From Paracoccus indicus (GTDB taxonomy: Bacteria > Pseudomonadota > Alphaproteobacteria > Rhodobacterales > Rhodobacteraceae): DNA of 64,000 nucleotides. This document shows, piece after piece, positions 43,146 through 51,811 of this stretch. Made by a program: the position numbers and the translations under genes. The stretch is taken from the NCBI RefSeq assembly GCF_003056335.1, contig NZ_PYWA01000003.1, positions 124,001-188,000 of the forward strand, written 5' to 3'. Under the pieces are notes generated by a model. The model was given only the letters and a program-made list of their open reading frames with translations, had not been told where the DNA came from and did not search any database. The first letter of the stretch is position 1. The number at the start of each line of letters is the position of its first letter.

Positions 43146-44539
43146 CAACCACCCGAACCGCGGCGCTGGACGCCGCCAACAAGGGCGCCAAGCTGTATCG
43201 TGCTGCCTGGCGCTGGCACTTCTATGCGGGGCTGTTCGTCGTTCCGTTCTTTCTGGTGCTGGCGGTGACCGGCATGATGATGCTGTGGATCGCCCATCTG
43301 GATGGGCGCGACGGCGAACGCATCCCTGTCACGCCACAGGGCCAGACGACCAGCCTGAATCTGCAGGCGGCGGTGGCGATCGCCGCCGTTCCCGATGGCC
43401 AGCCAGTGCAATACGTCGCACCCCGCAGCCCCGACCTGGCCGCGATCTTCCGCATCGACAGCCCATCGGGCGCCCAGACCGTCGCCGTCGACCCCTATAC
43501 GGCGCAGGTCGTGACCAGCTTCCCGCGCCGCAGCGGGTGGTATGATCTGGCGGATAACATCCATTCCTCGCTGCTGCTGGGGGTGACCGGCGACCGGATG
43601 CTAGAGATCGCGGCCTCGCTTGGGGTCGTGCTGATGGCGACGGGGCTTTACATGTGGTGGCCGCGCCAAGGCGGATGGGCGCGCGCGCTGATCCCGAACC
43701 CGATGGCACGCGGTCGCGCGCTGTGGCGGTCGTTGCATGGTACTGTGGGGATCTGGATCTCGGTCGTGATGGTCTTCTTTCTGGTCTCGGGACTGGCATG
43801 GTCCGGTGTCTGGGGCGAGAAGCTGACTCAGGCCTGGTCCACCTTTCCTGCCGCCAAATGGGACGCGGTGCCCTTGTCCGACGTGACCCATGGCAGCATG
43901 AATGACGGCCCCAAGCAGGTGGCTTGGGCGTTGGAACAGACCCCGATGCCCGCGTCAGGGTCAGAGGCGGGCGTCACGGGCATTCCCCAAGGCCAGCCCG
44001 TCACCATCGACAGCGTTGATGCGCTGGCCCGCAGCATCGGGTTTCAGGGGCGCTATCAGATGATGATGCCCAAGGGCGACACCGGCGTCTGGACGCTGGC
44101 CCGGGATTCGATGAACACCGACAGCCTGAACCCCACGACCGACCGGACCGTGCATATCGACCAATACAGCGGCCGTATCCTGGCCGACGTCGGATTTGGG
44201 GATTATTCATGGGCGGGCAAGGCGATGGCGGTCGGGATTGCCCTGCACATGGGCACCTTGGGACTGTGGAGCGTGTTGGCCAATACCGCCTTCTGCCTTG
44301 CGGTGATCTTCCTGTGCGTTTCGGGGGTGGTCTTGTGGTGGAAGCGTCGGCCCGCAGGGCAGATGCGGTTGGTGCCGCCGCCGATGCCCTCGGACATGCC
44401 CCTGTGGCGCGGGGCGGTCGTCTTGGGCTGCGTGATCGGCGTGGTCTTTCCGATGGCGGGGGTCACCATGGTGGCGGCCCTTCTGGCCGACCGGTTGCTG
44501 CTGACCCGCGTGCCTGCGTTCAGGCGGGTATTTGGCTGA
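43142..44539 (+). CDS. PepSY-associated TM helix protein (PiuB-like)
   Basis: Inner-membrane protein of 465 residues with about four to five helices and large periplasmic PepSY domains. First helix region WRWHFYAGLFVVPFFLVLAVTGMMMLW, then DNIHSSLLLGVTGDRMLEIAASLGVVLMATGLYMWWPR, LWRSLHGTVGIWISVVMVFFLVSGLAWS, and VGIALHMGTLGLWSVLANTAFCLAVIFLCVSGVVLWWKRRPAGQMR. Histidines paired across helices suggest haem or metal contact. Relatives act in siderophore-iron reduction or copper supply. It lies inside the purine island without an obvious link to it, and overlaps the convergent lysR by 20 bases. Confidence 0.85.
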   Translation: MTTTRTAALDAANKGAKLYRAAWRWHFYAGLFVVPFFLVLAVTGMMMLWIAHLDGRDGERIPVTPQGQTTSLNLQAAVAIAAVPDGQPVQYVAPRSPDLAAIFRIDSPSGAQTVAVDPYTAQVVTSFPRRSGWYDLADNIHSSLLLGVTGDRMLEIAASLGVVLMATGLYMWWPRQGGWARALIPNPMARGRALWRSLHGTVGIWISVVMVFFLVSGLAWSGVWGEKLTQAWSTFPAAKWDAVPLSDVTHGSMNDGPKQVAWALEQTPMPASGSEAGVTGIPQGQPVTIDSVDALARSIGFQGRYQMMMPKGDTGVWTLARDSMNTDSLNPTTDRTVHIDQYSGRILADVGFGDYSWAGKAMAVGIALHMGTLGLWSVLANTAFCLAVIFLCVSGVVLWWKRRPAGQMRLVPPPMPSDMPLWRGAVVLGCVIGVVFPMAGVTMVAALLADRLLLTRVPAFRRVFG

Positions 44540-45437
44540 CCGGCTGGAACACCGGCTTCAATTCCCTGACCGCGAAATCGGCGAACATGCGGACCTTGGG
44601 GTCCTGCAGCCGGCGGTGGGGGGCAAGGCAGCCGAATTGCGCGGGGATCGGCGGCGTCTGCGGCAGCAGGCGGATCAGGCGACCCTCGCGCAGTTCATCG
44701 GAGACCTCGTATTCGGGGCGGTTGGCGATGCCGTGCCCGTCCAGCGCCCATGATGTCAGCACATCGCCGTCATCCGTATCGAACCGCCCCGAGACCATCA
44801 TCTTGCGCGGCCCGTCCTCGGTCGTCAGCGTCCAGAAATATTCCGGACTGCGCGGATAGCGCAGCAGAAGGCAGTTGTGTGCCGAAAGATCATCGGGCAC
44901 CTGCGGCGTGCCGTGTTCGGCCAGATAGCGCGGGGATGCCACCAGCACCCGCGGGCAATCCGCGATCTTGCGCCATTTCAGCGCGGAATCCGCAGGCTCG
45001 CCCAGGAAGAACGCAAGGTCGATGGCATCCTCGACAATATTGACGCTGCGATCCGACAGGCGCAGGCGGAACTCGACGCCGGGGTTGTCTGCGCAGAAGG
45101 CCGGGATTAGCGGCGCGACCAGCCTTCGCCCCAGGCCCAATGGCGCGGTCAGGCGGATCACGCCCTGCGGCTTGCCCGAAAAGCTGCTGACCAGTGCCTC
45201 GGCCTCGTCCAGGGTCTCGATCACGCGGCGGGCGTGGTCATAGAAGGCGCGGCCAACCTCGGTCGTGGTCAGCTTGCGGGTGGTGCGGTTCAGCAGGCGC
45301 AGCCCGAAGCGATTTTCAAGATCCTTGATACGATTCGAGGCAACTGCCGGTGAAAGGCGCAAATCCCTGCCTCCGGCGGTGATCGAGCCCAGCTCGACCA
45401 CGCGAACGAAGACCCGCAGGCTTTCAAGATAGGACAT
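44520..45437 (-). CDS. LysR-family transcriptional regulator
   Basis: 305 residues. The N-terminal helix-turn-helix is LESLRVFVRVVELGSITAGGRDLRLSPAVASNRIKDLENRFGLRLLNRTTRKLTTTEVG; the effector domain follows (GVIRLTAPLGLGRRLVAPLIPAFCADNPGVEFRLRLSDR, DLAFFLGEPADSALKWRKIADCPRVLVASPRYLAEHG). It is divergent from xdhA, with the palindrome CTTTCAA-N7-TGTAAAG 13 bases from its own start, the usual layout for an autoregulated activator. Control of xanthine dehydrogenase is inferred. The 3' end overlaps the convergent PepSY gene by 20 bases. Confidence 0.9.
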   Translation of the reverse strand: MSYLESLRVFVRVVELGSITAGGRDLRLSPAVASNRIKDLENRFGLRLLNRTTRKLTTTEVGRAFYDHARRVIETLDEAEALVSSFSGKPQGVIRLTAPLGLGRRLVAPLIPAFCADNPGVEFRLRLSDRSVNIVEDAIDLAFFLGEPADSALKWRKIADCPRVLVASPRYLAEHGTPQVPDDLSAHNCLLLRYPRSPEYFWTLTTEDGPRKMMVSGRFDTDDGDVLTSWALDGHGIANRPEYEVSDELREGRLIRLLPQTPPIPAQFGCLAPHRRLQDPKVRMFADFAVRELKPVFQPVSQIPA

Positions 45438-45449
45438 GGTGGTGGTTGG

Positions 45450-45470
45450 CTTTCAACGTTTCATGTAAAG
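45450..45470. promoter_or_regulatory. Operator-like palindrome between lysR and xdhA
   Basis: CTTTCAA (45450-45456), seven bases, TGTAAAG (45464-45470). The left arm is identical to the perfect repeat at 36850-36856 and the right arm differs at two positions from TTGAAAG. It is 81 bases before the xdhA ATG, close to the 90 bases seen at the AzgA-type gene. Candidate site of the adjacent LysR protein. Confidence 0.5.
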
Positions 45471-45550
45471 TCTTCTACGTCGCTGCCAATTCCGCAATCC
45501 CCTTTTCCCGCATAAGCTGCCCGACGCGATGCCCGCCAGGAAGGAACACC

Positions 45551-47002
45551 ATGACCACCCAGCTGCGTTTTCTGTTGAACGACCAAGAGGTTGCGCTGTC
45601 GCAGGTCGGCGCCTCGGACACGCTGCTGGATCATCTGCGGATCGCGCGCCGCCTGAGAGGCACCAAGGAGGGCTGCGCCGAGGGGGACTGCGGCGCCTGC
45701 ACCGTGCTGCTGGGGCGTCCGACCGAAGGCGGGCTGGTCTATGAGCCGATCAACGCCTGCATCCGCCTGCTGGCATCCTGCCACGGCTGCCATGTCGTCA
45801 CGGTCGAACATCTGCAAGGCCCCGATGGCGGGCTGCACCCGGTTCAGGCCGCAATGGTCGAACATCACGGCAGTCAATGCGGATTCTGTACGCCGGGCAT
45901 CGTCATGGCGCTCTATGGCCTGTGGATGACCAAACCCGATGCGAGTGCCACTGATATCGAGATCGCGCTGCAGGGCAACATCTGCCGCTGCACGGGATAC
46001 GAGCCGATCATCACCGCCGCCCTTGCCGCCGGTCGCGCAGGCGGGCAGGCCGCCGATGCGCTGATGCACGAACGCGATGCCGTGGCCGCGCGGCTGGCCG
46101 CGATGCCTGCGGGACGTGTCGATCTGGACCGCGACGGCGACCGCGCCATCATTCCCGCCGATGCCGACGATCTGGCGCAGGTGCTGCTGGATGAACCCAA
46201 GGCGACGCTGGTCGCGGGTGCCACGGATGTGGGCCTGTGGGTCACGAAATTCATGCGCAACATCAGCCCGGCGATCTTCATCGGTCACCTGATGAAGTCG
46301 GTGCAAGTCGTTGACGAAGAACTGCATATCGGCGCAGGCGTCACCTATTCCGAGGCCGCGCCGCTGATCCGCCAGCACATTCCGGCGGCCTATGACTATT
46401 GGCTGCGGATTGGTGGCTGGCAGGTGCGCAACATGGGCACGATCGGGGCGAATATCGCCAATGGCTCGCCCATCGGGGATACGCCGCCGCTGCTGATCGC
46501 GCTTGGGGCGCGGATCGTGCTGCGCCGAGGCGACCAGCGTCGTGAGCTGCCGCTGCAGGATTACTTCATCGATTACGGCAAGCAGGACCGCCAGTTGGCC
46601 GAATTCGTCGAGACCGTCATCATCCCGACGCGCCCCGATGCCATCGTTGCCGCCTATAAGGTCAGCAAGCGGCGCGACAGCGACATCACGGCGGTCGCCG
46701 CCGCCTTCTGCCTGACGGTGCGGGACGGCATCATCGAAGATGCCCGCGTGGCCTTCGGTGGCATGGCCGCCACCCCGAAACGCGCCGCCCGCGCCGAGGC
46801 TGCCCTGCAGGGGCAGCCCATGGCGCAGGCGACCTTCGAGGCCGCTGCCCGCGCCGTCGCCGATGACTTCACGCCCATGTCGGACATGCGCGCCAGCGCC
46901 GATTATCGCGCCCGCGTGGCGCAGAACCTGTTCCGCCGCTTCTGGCTGGAACAATCCGAGCCGGGCCTGCCGGTCCGCCTGACCGAAACCCTGGGGGCTT
47001 GA
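45551..47002 (+). CDS. xdhA: Xanthine dehydrogenase small subunit (FeS and FAD)
   Basis: Electron-transfer subunit of the molybdenum xanthine dehydrogenase, 483 residues. Two [2Fe-2S] sites: C42, C47, C50 and C70 in the plant-type ferredoxin domain, and C110, C113, C145, C147 in the helical domain. Residues ~185-480 form the FAD domain (LVAGATDVGLWVTKFMRNISPAIFIGHL, MGTIGANIANGSPIGDTPPLLIALGARI, RRDSDITAVAAAFCL). ATG 45551 follows AAGGAACACC. It is cotranscribed with xdhB, which begins three bases after its stop. Confidence 0.96.
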   Translation: MTTQLRFLLNDQEVALSQVGASDTLLDHLRIARRLRGTKEGCAEGDCGACTVLLGRPTEGGLVYEPINACIRLLASCHGCHVVTVEHLQGPDGGLHPVQAAMVEHHGSQCGFCTPGIVMALYGLWMTKPDASATDIEIALQGNICRCTGYEPIITAALAAGRAGGQAADALMHERDAVAARLAAMPAGRVDLDRDGDRAIIPADADDLAQVLLDEPKATLVAGATDVGLWVTKFMRNISPAIFIGHLMKSVQVVDEELHIGAGVTYSEAAPLIRQHIPAAYDYWLRIGGWQVRNMGTIGANIANGSPIGDTPPLLIALGARIVLRRGDQRRELPLQDYFIDYGKQDRQLAEFVETVIIPTRPDAIVAAYKVSKRRDSDITAVAAAFCLTVRDGIIEDARVAFGGMAATPKRAARAEAALQGQPMAQATFEAAARAVADDFTPMSDMRASADYRARVAQNLFRRFWLEQSEPGLPVRLTETLGA

Positions 47003-47004
47003 CC

Positions 47005-49311
47005 ATGAAAGACGATACCATCCTGCGCGGGCAGGCCCATCAGGACACCGTCCATGACAGCGCCGCCAAGCATGTGACGGGCCGCGCCGAATATACCGAC
47101 GACCTGAACGAACCGCACGGCTTGGTCCATGCCTATCTGGGGCTGTCGCAATGCGCGCATGGCACGATCACCAGCATGGATTTCAGCGAGACTCTGGCCC
47201 ATCCCGGCGTCATCGGCGTGCTGACGGCCAAGGACATTCCGGGCATCAACGACGTCTCGGCCAATGGCAAGAAGGACGAACCGATCTTTGCCGAAGAAAC
47301 CGTCCTGTTCTGGGGACAGCCGGTCTTTGCCGTCGTGGCCGAGACCCGCGATCAGGCGCGTCGGGCCGCCCATAAGGCCGAGATCACCTATGACGCACTG
47401 CCCCATGCGCTGGACCCGATTGCCGCACGTGATGCGGGGATGGGTTATGTCACCGAGCCCCTGACCCTGCGCCGGGGCAACGCCGATCAGGGCATGGCCG
47501 CCGCCCCGCGCCGGATCAGCGGGCGGTTCGAGATCGGCGGGCAGGACCACTTCTACCTGGAAGGGCAGATCGCCATGGCCGTGCCGGGCGAGGACGATGA
47601 CATGACCATCAACGTCTCGACCCAGCACCCGTCCGAGGTGCAGCATCTGGTCGCCCATGCCCTGACGGTGCCCAGCCATTCGGTCGTCGTGAACGTTCGG
47701 CGCATGGGTGGCGGGTTCGGCGGCAAGGAAACGCAAATGAACCTGTTTGCCTGCGTGGCCGCCATCGCCGCCAAGCGCTGGAAGCGGGCGGTCAAGATCC
47801 GCCCCGACCGCGACGACGACATGATCGCCACCGGCAAGCGCCACGATTTCGTGGTCGATTACGAAGTCGGCTTCGACGACACGGGCAAGATCCGCGCCGT
47901 TCAGGGCGATTGGTACGCGCGCTGCGGCTTCGCCTCGGACCTGTCGGGGCCGGTGACGGATCGGGCGCTGTTCCACGCCGACAACGCCTATTTCTATCCC
48001 GATGTGCGCGTCAGCAGCCATCCGATGAAGACGAACACGGTCAGCAACACCGCATTCCGCGGCTTTGGTGGTCCGCAGGGCGTGATCGTGGCCGAACGCA
48101 TGATCGAGGAGATCGCCTATGCCCTTTGCCGCGACCCGCTGGAGGTCCGGCGCGCGAACCTCTATGAAAACGGCCAGCTGACCCCCTATCACCAGGAGGT
48201 CAACGATCAGATCCTGCCACGCATCCTGGACGAGCTGGAAGCCAGCAGCGATTACCAGGCGCGGCGTCAGGCTGTGCTGGATTGGAACGCGAAGGGCGGC
48301 GTCATTCGCAAGGGAATCGCCCTGACACCGGTCAAGTTCGGGATCAGCTTCACCGCGACATGGTTCAATCAGGCCGGTGCGCTGGTCCATGTCTATTCCG
48401 ACGGCTCGATCATGCTGAACCATGGCGGCACCGAAATGGGGCAGGGGCTGAACACCAAGGTCGCGCAGGTCGTGGCGGAGGCATTCCAATGCGACATCGC
48501 CCGCGTCAAGATCACTAAGACCACGACGGAAAAGGTGCCCAACACCTCGGCCACTGCAGCGTCTTCGGGGACTGACCTGAACGGGATGGCGGCGCTGGAC
48601 GCGGCCGAGCAGATCAAGGCGCGGCTGGTGGATTTCGTTGCCGAACGCTGGCAGGTGGCCCCTGATGCGGTGGCCTTCGTGCCGAACCACGTCATGGCGG
48701 GCGATACCGCCATCCCCTTCACCGAGGTGATCGCCGCCGCCTATATGGCGCGGGTGAACCTTTCCGCATCGGGGCATTACAAGACGCCCAAGATCCATTG
48801 GGACCGTTCGACCGGGCGGGGCAGGCCGTTCTATTACTATGCCTATGGTGCCGCGGTATCCGAGGTTTCGGTGGACACGTTGACCGGTGAATATGTCATC
48901 GACCGGACCGACGTGCTGCATGACGTGGGCCGCAGCCTGAACCCGGCCATCGACAAGGGCCAGGCCGAGGGTGCCTTCGTCCAAGGCACCGGCTGGCTGA
49001 CGAGTGAGGAGCTGTGGTGGGACGACAAGGGCCGGCTGCGCACGCATGCGCCCTCGACCTACAAGGTGCCCTTGGCCAGCGACCGACCGCGCGTCTTCAA
49101 CGTCAAGCTGGTCGAATGGTCCGAGGCGGCCGAGCGCACCATCAAACGCTCCAAGGCCGTGGGCGAGCCGCCCTTCATGCTTGGCATCAGCGTCTTCGAG
49201 GCGATCAACATGGCCGTCGCCTCCATGGCCGATTACCGCGAACCGGCCCGCCTTGATGCGCCCGCCACGCCCGAACGCGTGCTGATGGCGGTGGACCGCC
49301 TGCGCGGATGA
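47005..49311 (+). CDS. xdhB: Xanthine dehydrogenase molybdopterin-binding subunit
   Basis: Catalytic subunit, about 768 residues, that oxidises hypoxanthine and xanthine to urate. Molybdenum-domain marks: TGRAEYTDDL, EGQIAMAVPGEDDDMTINVSTQHPSEVQHLVA, MGGGFGGKETQ, NTAFRGFGGPQGVIVAERMIEEIA (substrate-contact Arg), LNHGGTEMGQGLNTKVAQV, and KAVGEPPFMLG (catalytic Glu). ATG 47005 is preferred; a TTG at 46999 overlaps the xdhA stop and cannot be excluded. Its stop overlaps the xdhC ATG. Confidence 0.96.
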   Translation: MKDDTILRGQAHQDTVHDSAAKHVTGRAEYTDDLNEPHGLVHAYLGLSQCAHGTITSMDFSETLAHPGVIGVLTAKDIPGINDVSANGKKDEPIFAEETVLFWGQPVFAVVAETRDQARRAAHKAEITYDALPHALDPIAARDAGMGYVTEPLTLRRGNADQGMAAAPRRISGRFEIGGQDHFYLEGQIAMAVPGEDDDMTINVSTQHPSEVQHLVAHALTVPSHSVVVNVRRMGGGFGGKETQMNLFACVAAIAAKRWKRAVKIRPDRDDDMIATGKRHDFVVDYEVGFDDTGKIRAVQGDWYARCGFASDLSGPVTDRALFHADNAYFYPDVRVSSHPMKTNTVSNTAFRGFGGPQGVIVAERMIEEIAYALCRDPLEVRRANLYENGQLTPYHQEVNDQILPRILDELEASSDYQARRQAVLDWNAKGGVIRKGIALTPVKFGISFTATWFNQAGALVHVYSDGSIMLNHGGTEMGQGLNTKVAQVVAEAFQCDIARVKITKTTTEKVPNTSATAASSGTDLNGMAALDAAEQIKARLVDFVAERWQVAPDAVAFVPNHVMAGDTAIPFTEVIAAAYMARVNLSASGHYKTPKIHWDRSTGRGRPFYYYAYGAAVSEVSVDTLTGEYVIDRTDVLHDVGRSLNPAIDKGQAEGAFVQGTGWLTSEELWWDDKGRLRTHAPSTYKVPLASDRPRVFNVKLVEWSEAAERTIKRSKAVGEPPFMLGISVFEAINMAVASMADYREPARLDAPATPERVLMAVDRLRG

Positions 49312-50042
49312 TCCGCATCCGCGTCATATCCGCCCGCGGGTCCACCCCGCGCGACGTGGGGGCCGAGATGTTCGTCGGCCCCGACAGCGTCCAAGGGACC
49401 ATCGGTGGCGGCCAGTTGGAATACATGGCCATCGACCGCGCGCGGGTCATGCTGTTGCAGGGGTCGGAAACGGATCGGATGGATGTGCCGTTGGGTCCGG
49501 AGATCGGGCAATGCTGCGGTGGGCGGGTCGTGCTGGAGCTGGACCGGCAGGGACCAACCCCGCAGGATCATCCCGACGCGCTGATCTTTGGCGCGGGCCA
49601 TGTCGGGCGGGCGCTGGCGCTGGCGCTGCAACCGCTGCCTGTCAATGCTACGCTGATCGACCAGCGGGCGCAGGAACTGTCGCTGGCGGCCCCTGGCATC
49701 GTGACGCGTGTGACCCCGCTGCCCGAGGCGCTGATCCGTGATGCCCGTCCCGGCACGGCAATCATCATTCTGACCCATGACCATGCGCTGGATTTCCTGC
49801 TGGCGTCCGAGGCCCTGTCACGCCCCGATCTGTCTTATGTCGGCATGATCGGCAGTGCCACGAAACGCGCGCAGTTCGCACGCTTTGCCACGGGCATCGA
49901 CACCTCGCGGCTGGTCTGCCCCATCGGCGCGGGACAATCGGCGGACAAGCGCCCCGAGGTCATCGCCGCCTTCACCGCCGCCGAAGTGATCGGCAGGCTC
50001 ACCGCAGTACCCCTTCCGAAAAAAGACCCATGCAGCATCTGA
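49308..50042 (+). CDS. xdhC: Xanthine dehydrogenase accessory protein XdhC
   Basis: Chaperone that delivers and sulfurates the molybdenum cofactor for XdhB. 244 residues: RGSTPRDVGAEMFVGPDSVQGTIGGGQLEYMAIDRAR, GPEIGQCCGGRVVLELDR, then a Rossmann half (DALIFGAGHVGRALALALQPLPVNATLIDQR, IILTHDHALDFLLASEAL, SYVGMIGSATKRAQF, RLVCPIGAGQSADKRPEVIAAFTAAEVI). Compared with many XdhC proteins it lacks about 20-25 N-terminal residues; the start is set by the ATGA overlap with xdhB. Confidence 0.93.
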   Translation: MIRIRVISARGSTPRDVGAEMFVGPDSVQGTIGGGQLEYMAIDRARVMLLQGSETDRMDVPLGPEIGQCCGGRVVLELDRQGPTPQDHPDALIFGAGHVGRALALALQPLPVNATLIDQRAQELSLAAPGIVTRVTPLPEALIRDARPGTAIIILTHDHALDFLLASEALSRPDLSYVGMIGSATKRAQFARFATGIDTSRLVCPIGAGQSADKRPEVIAAFTAAEVIGRLTAVPLPKKDPCSI

Positions 50043-51310
50043 TCCGGGGCCGCGTCCTCGACTTTCATGCCGATCCTGCCGAAACGCAGGACAATCACCG
50101 CTTTTGGGAAGACGGTGCGATCGTCGTCCAGGACGGCCAGATCGTCGCCGTGGGCGATCATGCCGATCTGGCACGTCCCGACCTGCCCGAAACGGACCAC
50201 CGTCCGCATCTGATCATGGCGGGCTTCATCGACCCGCATCTGCATTTTCCTCAGGTGCAGGTCATCGCCAGCTGGGGTGCGCAGCTGCTGGACTGGCTGA
50301 ACACCTACACCTTCCCCGAGGAGGCACGCTTCGCCGACCCCGACCATGCGGCCCGTATGGCCGGGCTGTTCCTCGACCAGCTGACCGCGCATGGAACGAC
50401 GACGGCGGTCGCCTTCTGTTCCAGCCACAAGACCAGCGCCGAGGCTCTGTTCACCGCTGCCCATGACCGCGACATGGCGATGGTCGCGGGCAAGGTGATG
50501 ATGGATCGCAATGCGCCCGACGCGGTTCTGGACACGCCGCAACAGGGCTATGACGACAGCAAGGCCCTGATCCGCGATTGGCACGGCAAGGGGCGGCAAC
50601 GCTATGCGATTACGCCGCGCTTCGCGATCACCTCGACCCCGGAACAGCTGGCCATGACCGGGCAGCTGGCGTCCGAGCATCCCGATTGCCACATCCAGAC
50701 GCATCTGTCCGAAAACCGGGACGAGATCGACTTCACCCTTTCCCTCTATCCCAAAGCACGGGATTACCTGGACATCTATGAACAGAACGGGTTGTTGTCC
50801 GACAAGCTGCTGCTGGGCCATTCGATCCATCTGCATCCGCGAGAGATCGCCCGCATGGCCGAAACCGGCAGCCGTGCGGTCTTCTGTCCGACCTCGAACC
50901 TGTTCCTGGGATCGGGCCTGTTCGACGAGGCGGGCTTGCGCGAGGCGGGCGTCATCAGCGGCATCGCAACCGATGTCGGCGGTGGGACCAGCTATTCCAT
51001 GCTTCAAACCCTGAACGAGGGTTACAAGGTCCTGCAGATGCGCGGGCAGAAGCTGCACCCTCTGTCGGCCTTCCATTGGGCCACGCGCGGAAATGCGGTC
51101 GCCCTTGGCATGCAGGACCGGATCGGCACGCTGGCGCCGGGTTCCGACGCCGATCTGGTGGTGCTGGACGCCCGCGCGACGCCCGCCATGGACCTGCGAA
51201 TGGAACGCGCCGAAACGCTGGCGGAAGAGCTGTTCATCCTGCAGATCATGGGCGACGACCGGGCCGTGGCGCAGACCTATGTCGCCGGTCGGCCCTGCAA
51301 GCAGCGCTGA
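50030..51310 (+). CDS. guaD: Guanine deaminase
   Basis: Deaminates guanine to xanthine, feeding the XdhAB enzyme. Amidohydrolase fold of 426 residues: AGFIDPHLHFPQVQVIASWGAQLLDWLNTYTFPEEARF (zinc HxH and the guanine deaminase PQ motif), TTAVAFCSSHKTSAEALF, YAITPRFAITSTPEQL, IQTHLSENRDEI, LLGHSIHLHPREI, ATDVGGGTSYSMLQTLNEGYKVLQM and TLAPGSDADLVVLD. The ATG lies 13 bases inside the end of xdhC, so it is the last gene of the xdh operon. Confidence 0.95.
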   Translation: MQHLIRGRVLDFHADPAETQDNHRFWEDGAIVVQDGQIVAVGDHADLARPDLPETDHRPHLIMAGFIDPHLHFPQVQVIASWGAQLLDWLNTYTFPEEARFADPDHAARMAGLFLDQLTAHGTTTAVAFCSSHKTSAEALFTAAHDRDMAMVAGKVMMDRNAPDAVLDTPQQGYDDSKALIRDWHGKGRQRYAITPRFAITSTPEQLAMTGQLASEHPDCHIQTHLSENRDEIDFTLSLYPKARDYLDIYEQNGLLSDKLLLGHSIHLHPREIARMAETGSRAVFCPTSNLFLGSGLFDEAGLREAGVISGIATDVGGGTSYSMLQTLNEGYKVLQMRGQKLHPLSAFHWATRGNAVALGMQDRIGTLAPGSDADLVVLDARATPAMDLRMERAETLAEELFILQIMGDDRAVAQTYVAGRPCKQR

Positions 51311-51319
51311 CCGACTTCC

Positions 51320-51811
51320 CTAGCGCAGCGGCGCCAGCGCCGCATTTTCCGCCCTGATGCGCACCCACAGCATCAGGGCATTCAACAGGGTGAACAGCGC
51401 GGCGACCCAGACCAGCCCCAGAACCATCGGCGCGACGATGATCTCGGCGACGACTAGGGTATAGTTGGGATGGCGCAGAAAGCGGAAGGGGCCGCGACGG
51501 ACCAGCGGCTCGGGCAGGATGATGATACGCGTGGTCCAGCGCGACCCCAGGGTGGCCAGGATCCACAGCCGCAGGATCTGCAGGACCGCGAAGGCGCCCA
51601 GCCACCATGGATCGACGTTGCGGTCGTGCCCGAAGACGACCAGGCAGATCAGCCACAGCGCATGCATGGCGACCATGAAGGGATAGTGGTCGGCGCCGAC
51701 CTCATGTGCCCCGCGGGCCAGAAGGCGGCGCGTGTTGATGCGGGCGATGACCAGCTCGGCCCCGCGCTGCAGCAGGATGAAGCCTAGAAACAGCAGCGTC
51801 GCCATCGGCAT
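51320..51811 (-). CDS. Isoprenylcysteine carboxyl methyltransferase-like membrane protein
   Basis: 163-residue integral membrane protein with about five helices, starting MPMATLLFLGFILLQRGAELVIARINTRRLLARG. The catalytic-side motif RGPFRFLRHPNYTLVVAEIIVAPMVLG is the ICMT/phospholipid-methyltransferase signature. It shares a base with the stop of the type III polyketide synthase gene (TGATG). In Bacillus the same pair, bpsA-bpsB, makes alkylpyrones and then methylates them; the same reaction is inferred here. Confidence 0.85.
   Translation of the reverse strand: MPMATLLFLGFILLQRGAELVIARINTRRLLARGAHEVGADHYPFMVAMHALWLICLVVFGHDRNVDPWWLGAFAVLQILRLWILATLGSRWTTRIIILPEPLVRRGPFRFLRHPNYTLVVAEIIVAPMVLGLVWVAALFTLLNALMLWVRIRAENAALAPLR

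Noticed and set aside
46903..49047. Antisense frame of about 710 codons opposite xdhB
   Set aside because: The sense strand has every xanthine dehydrogenase signature; the antisense product has none.
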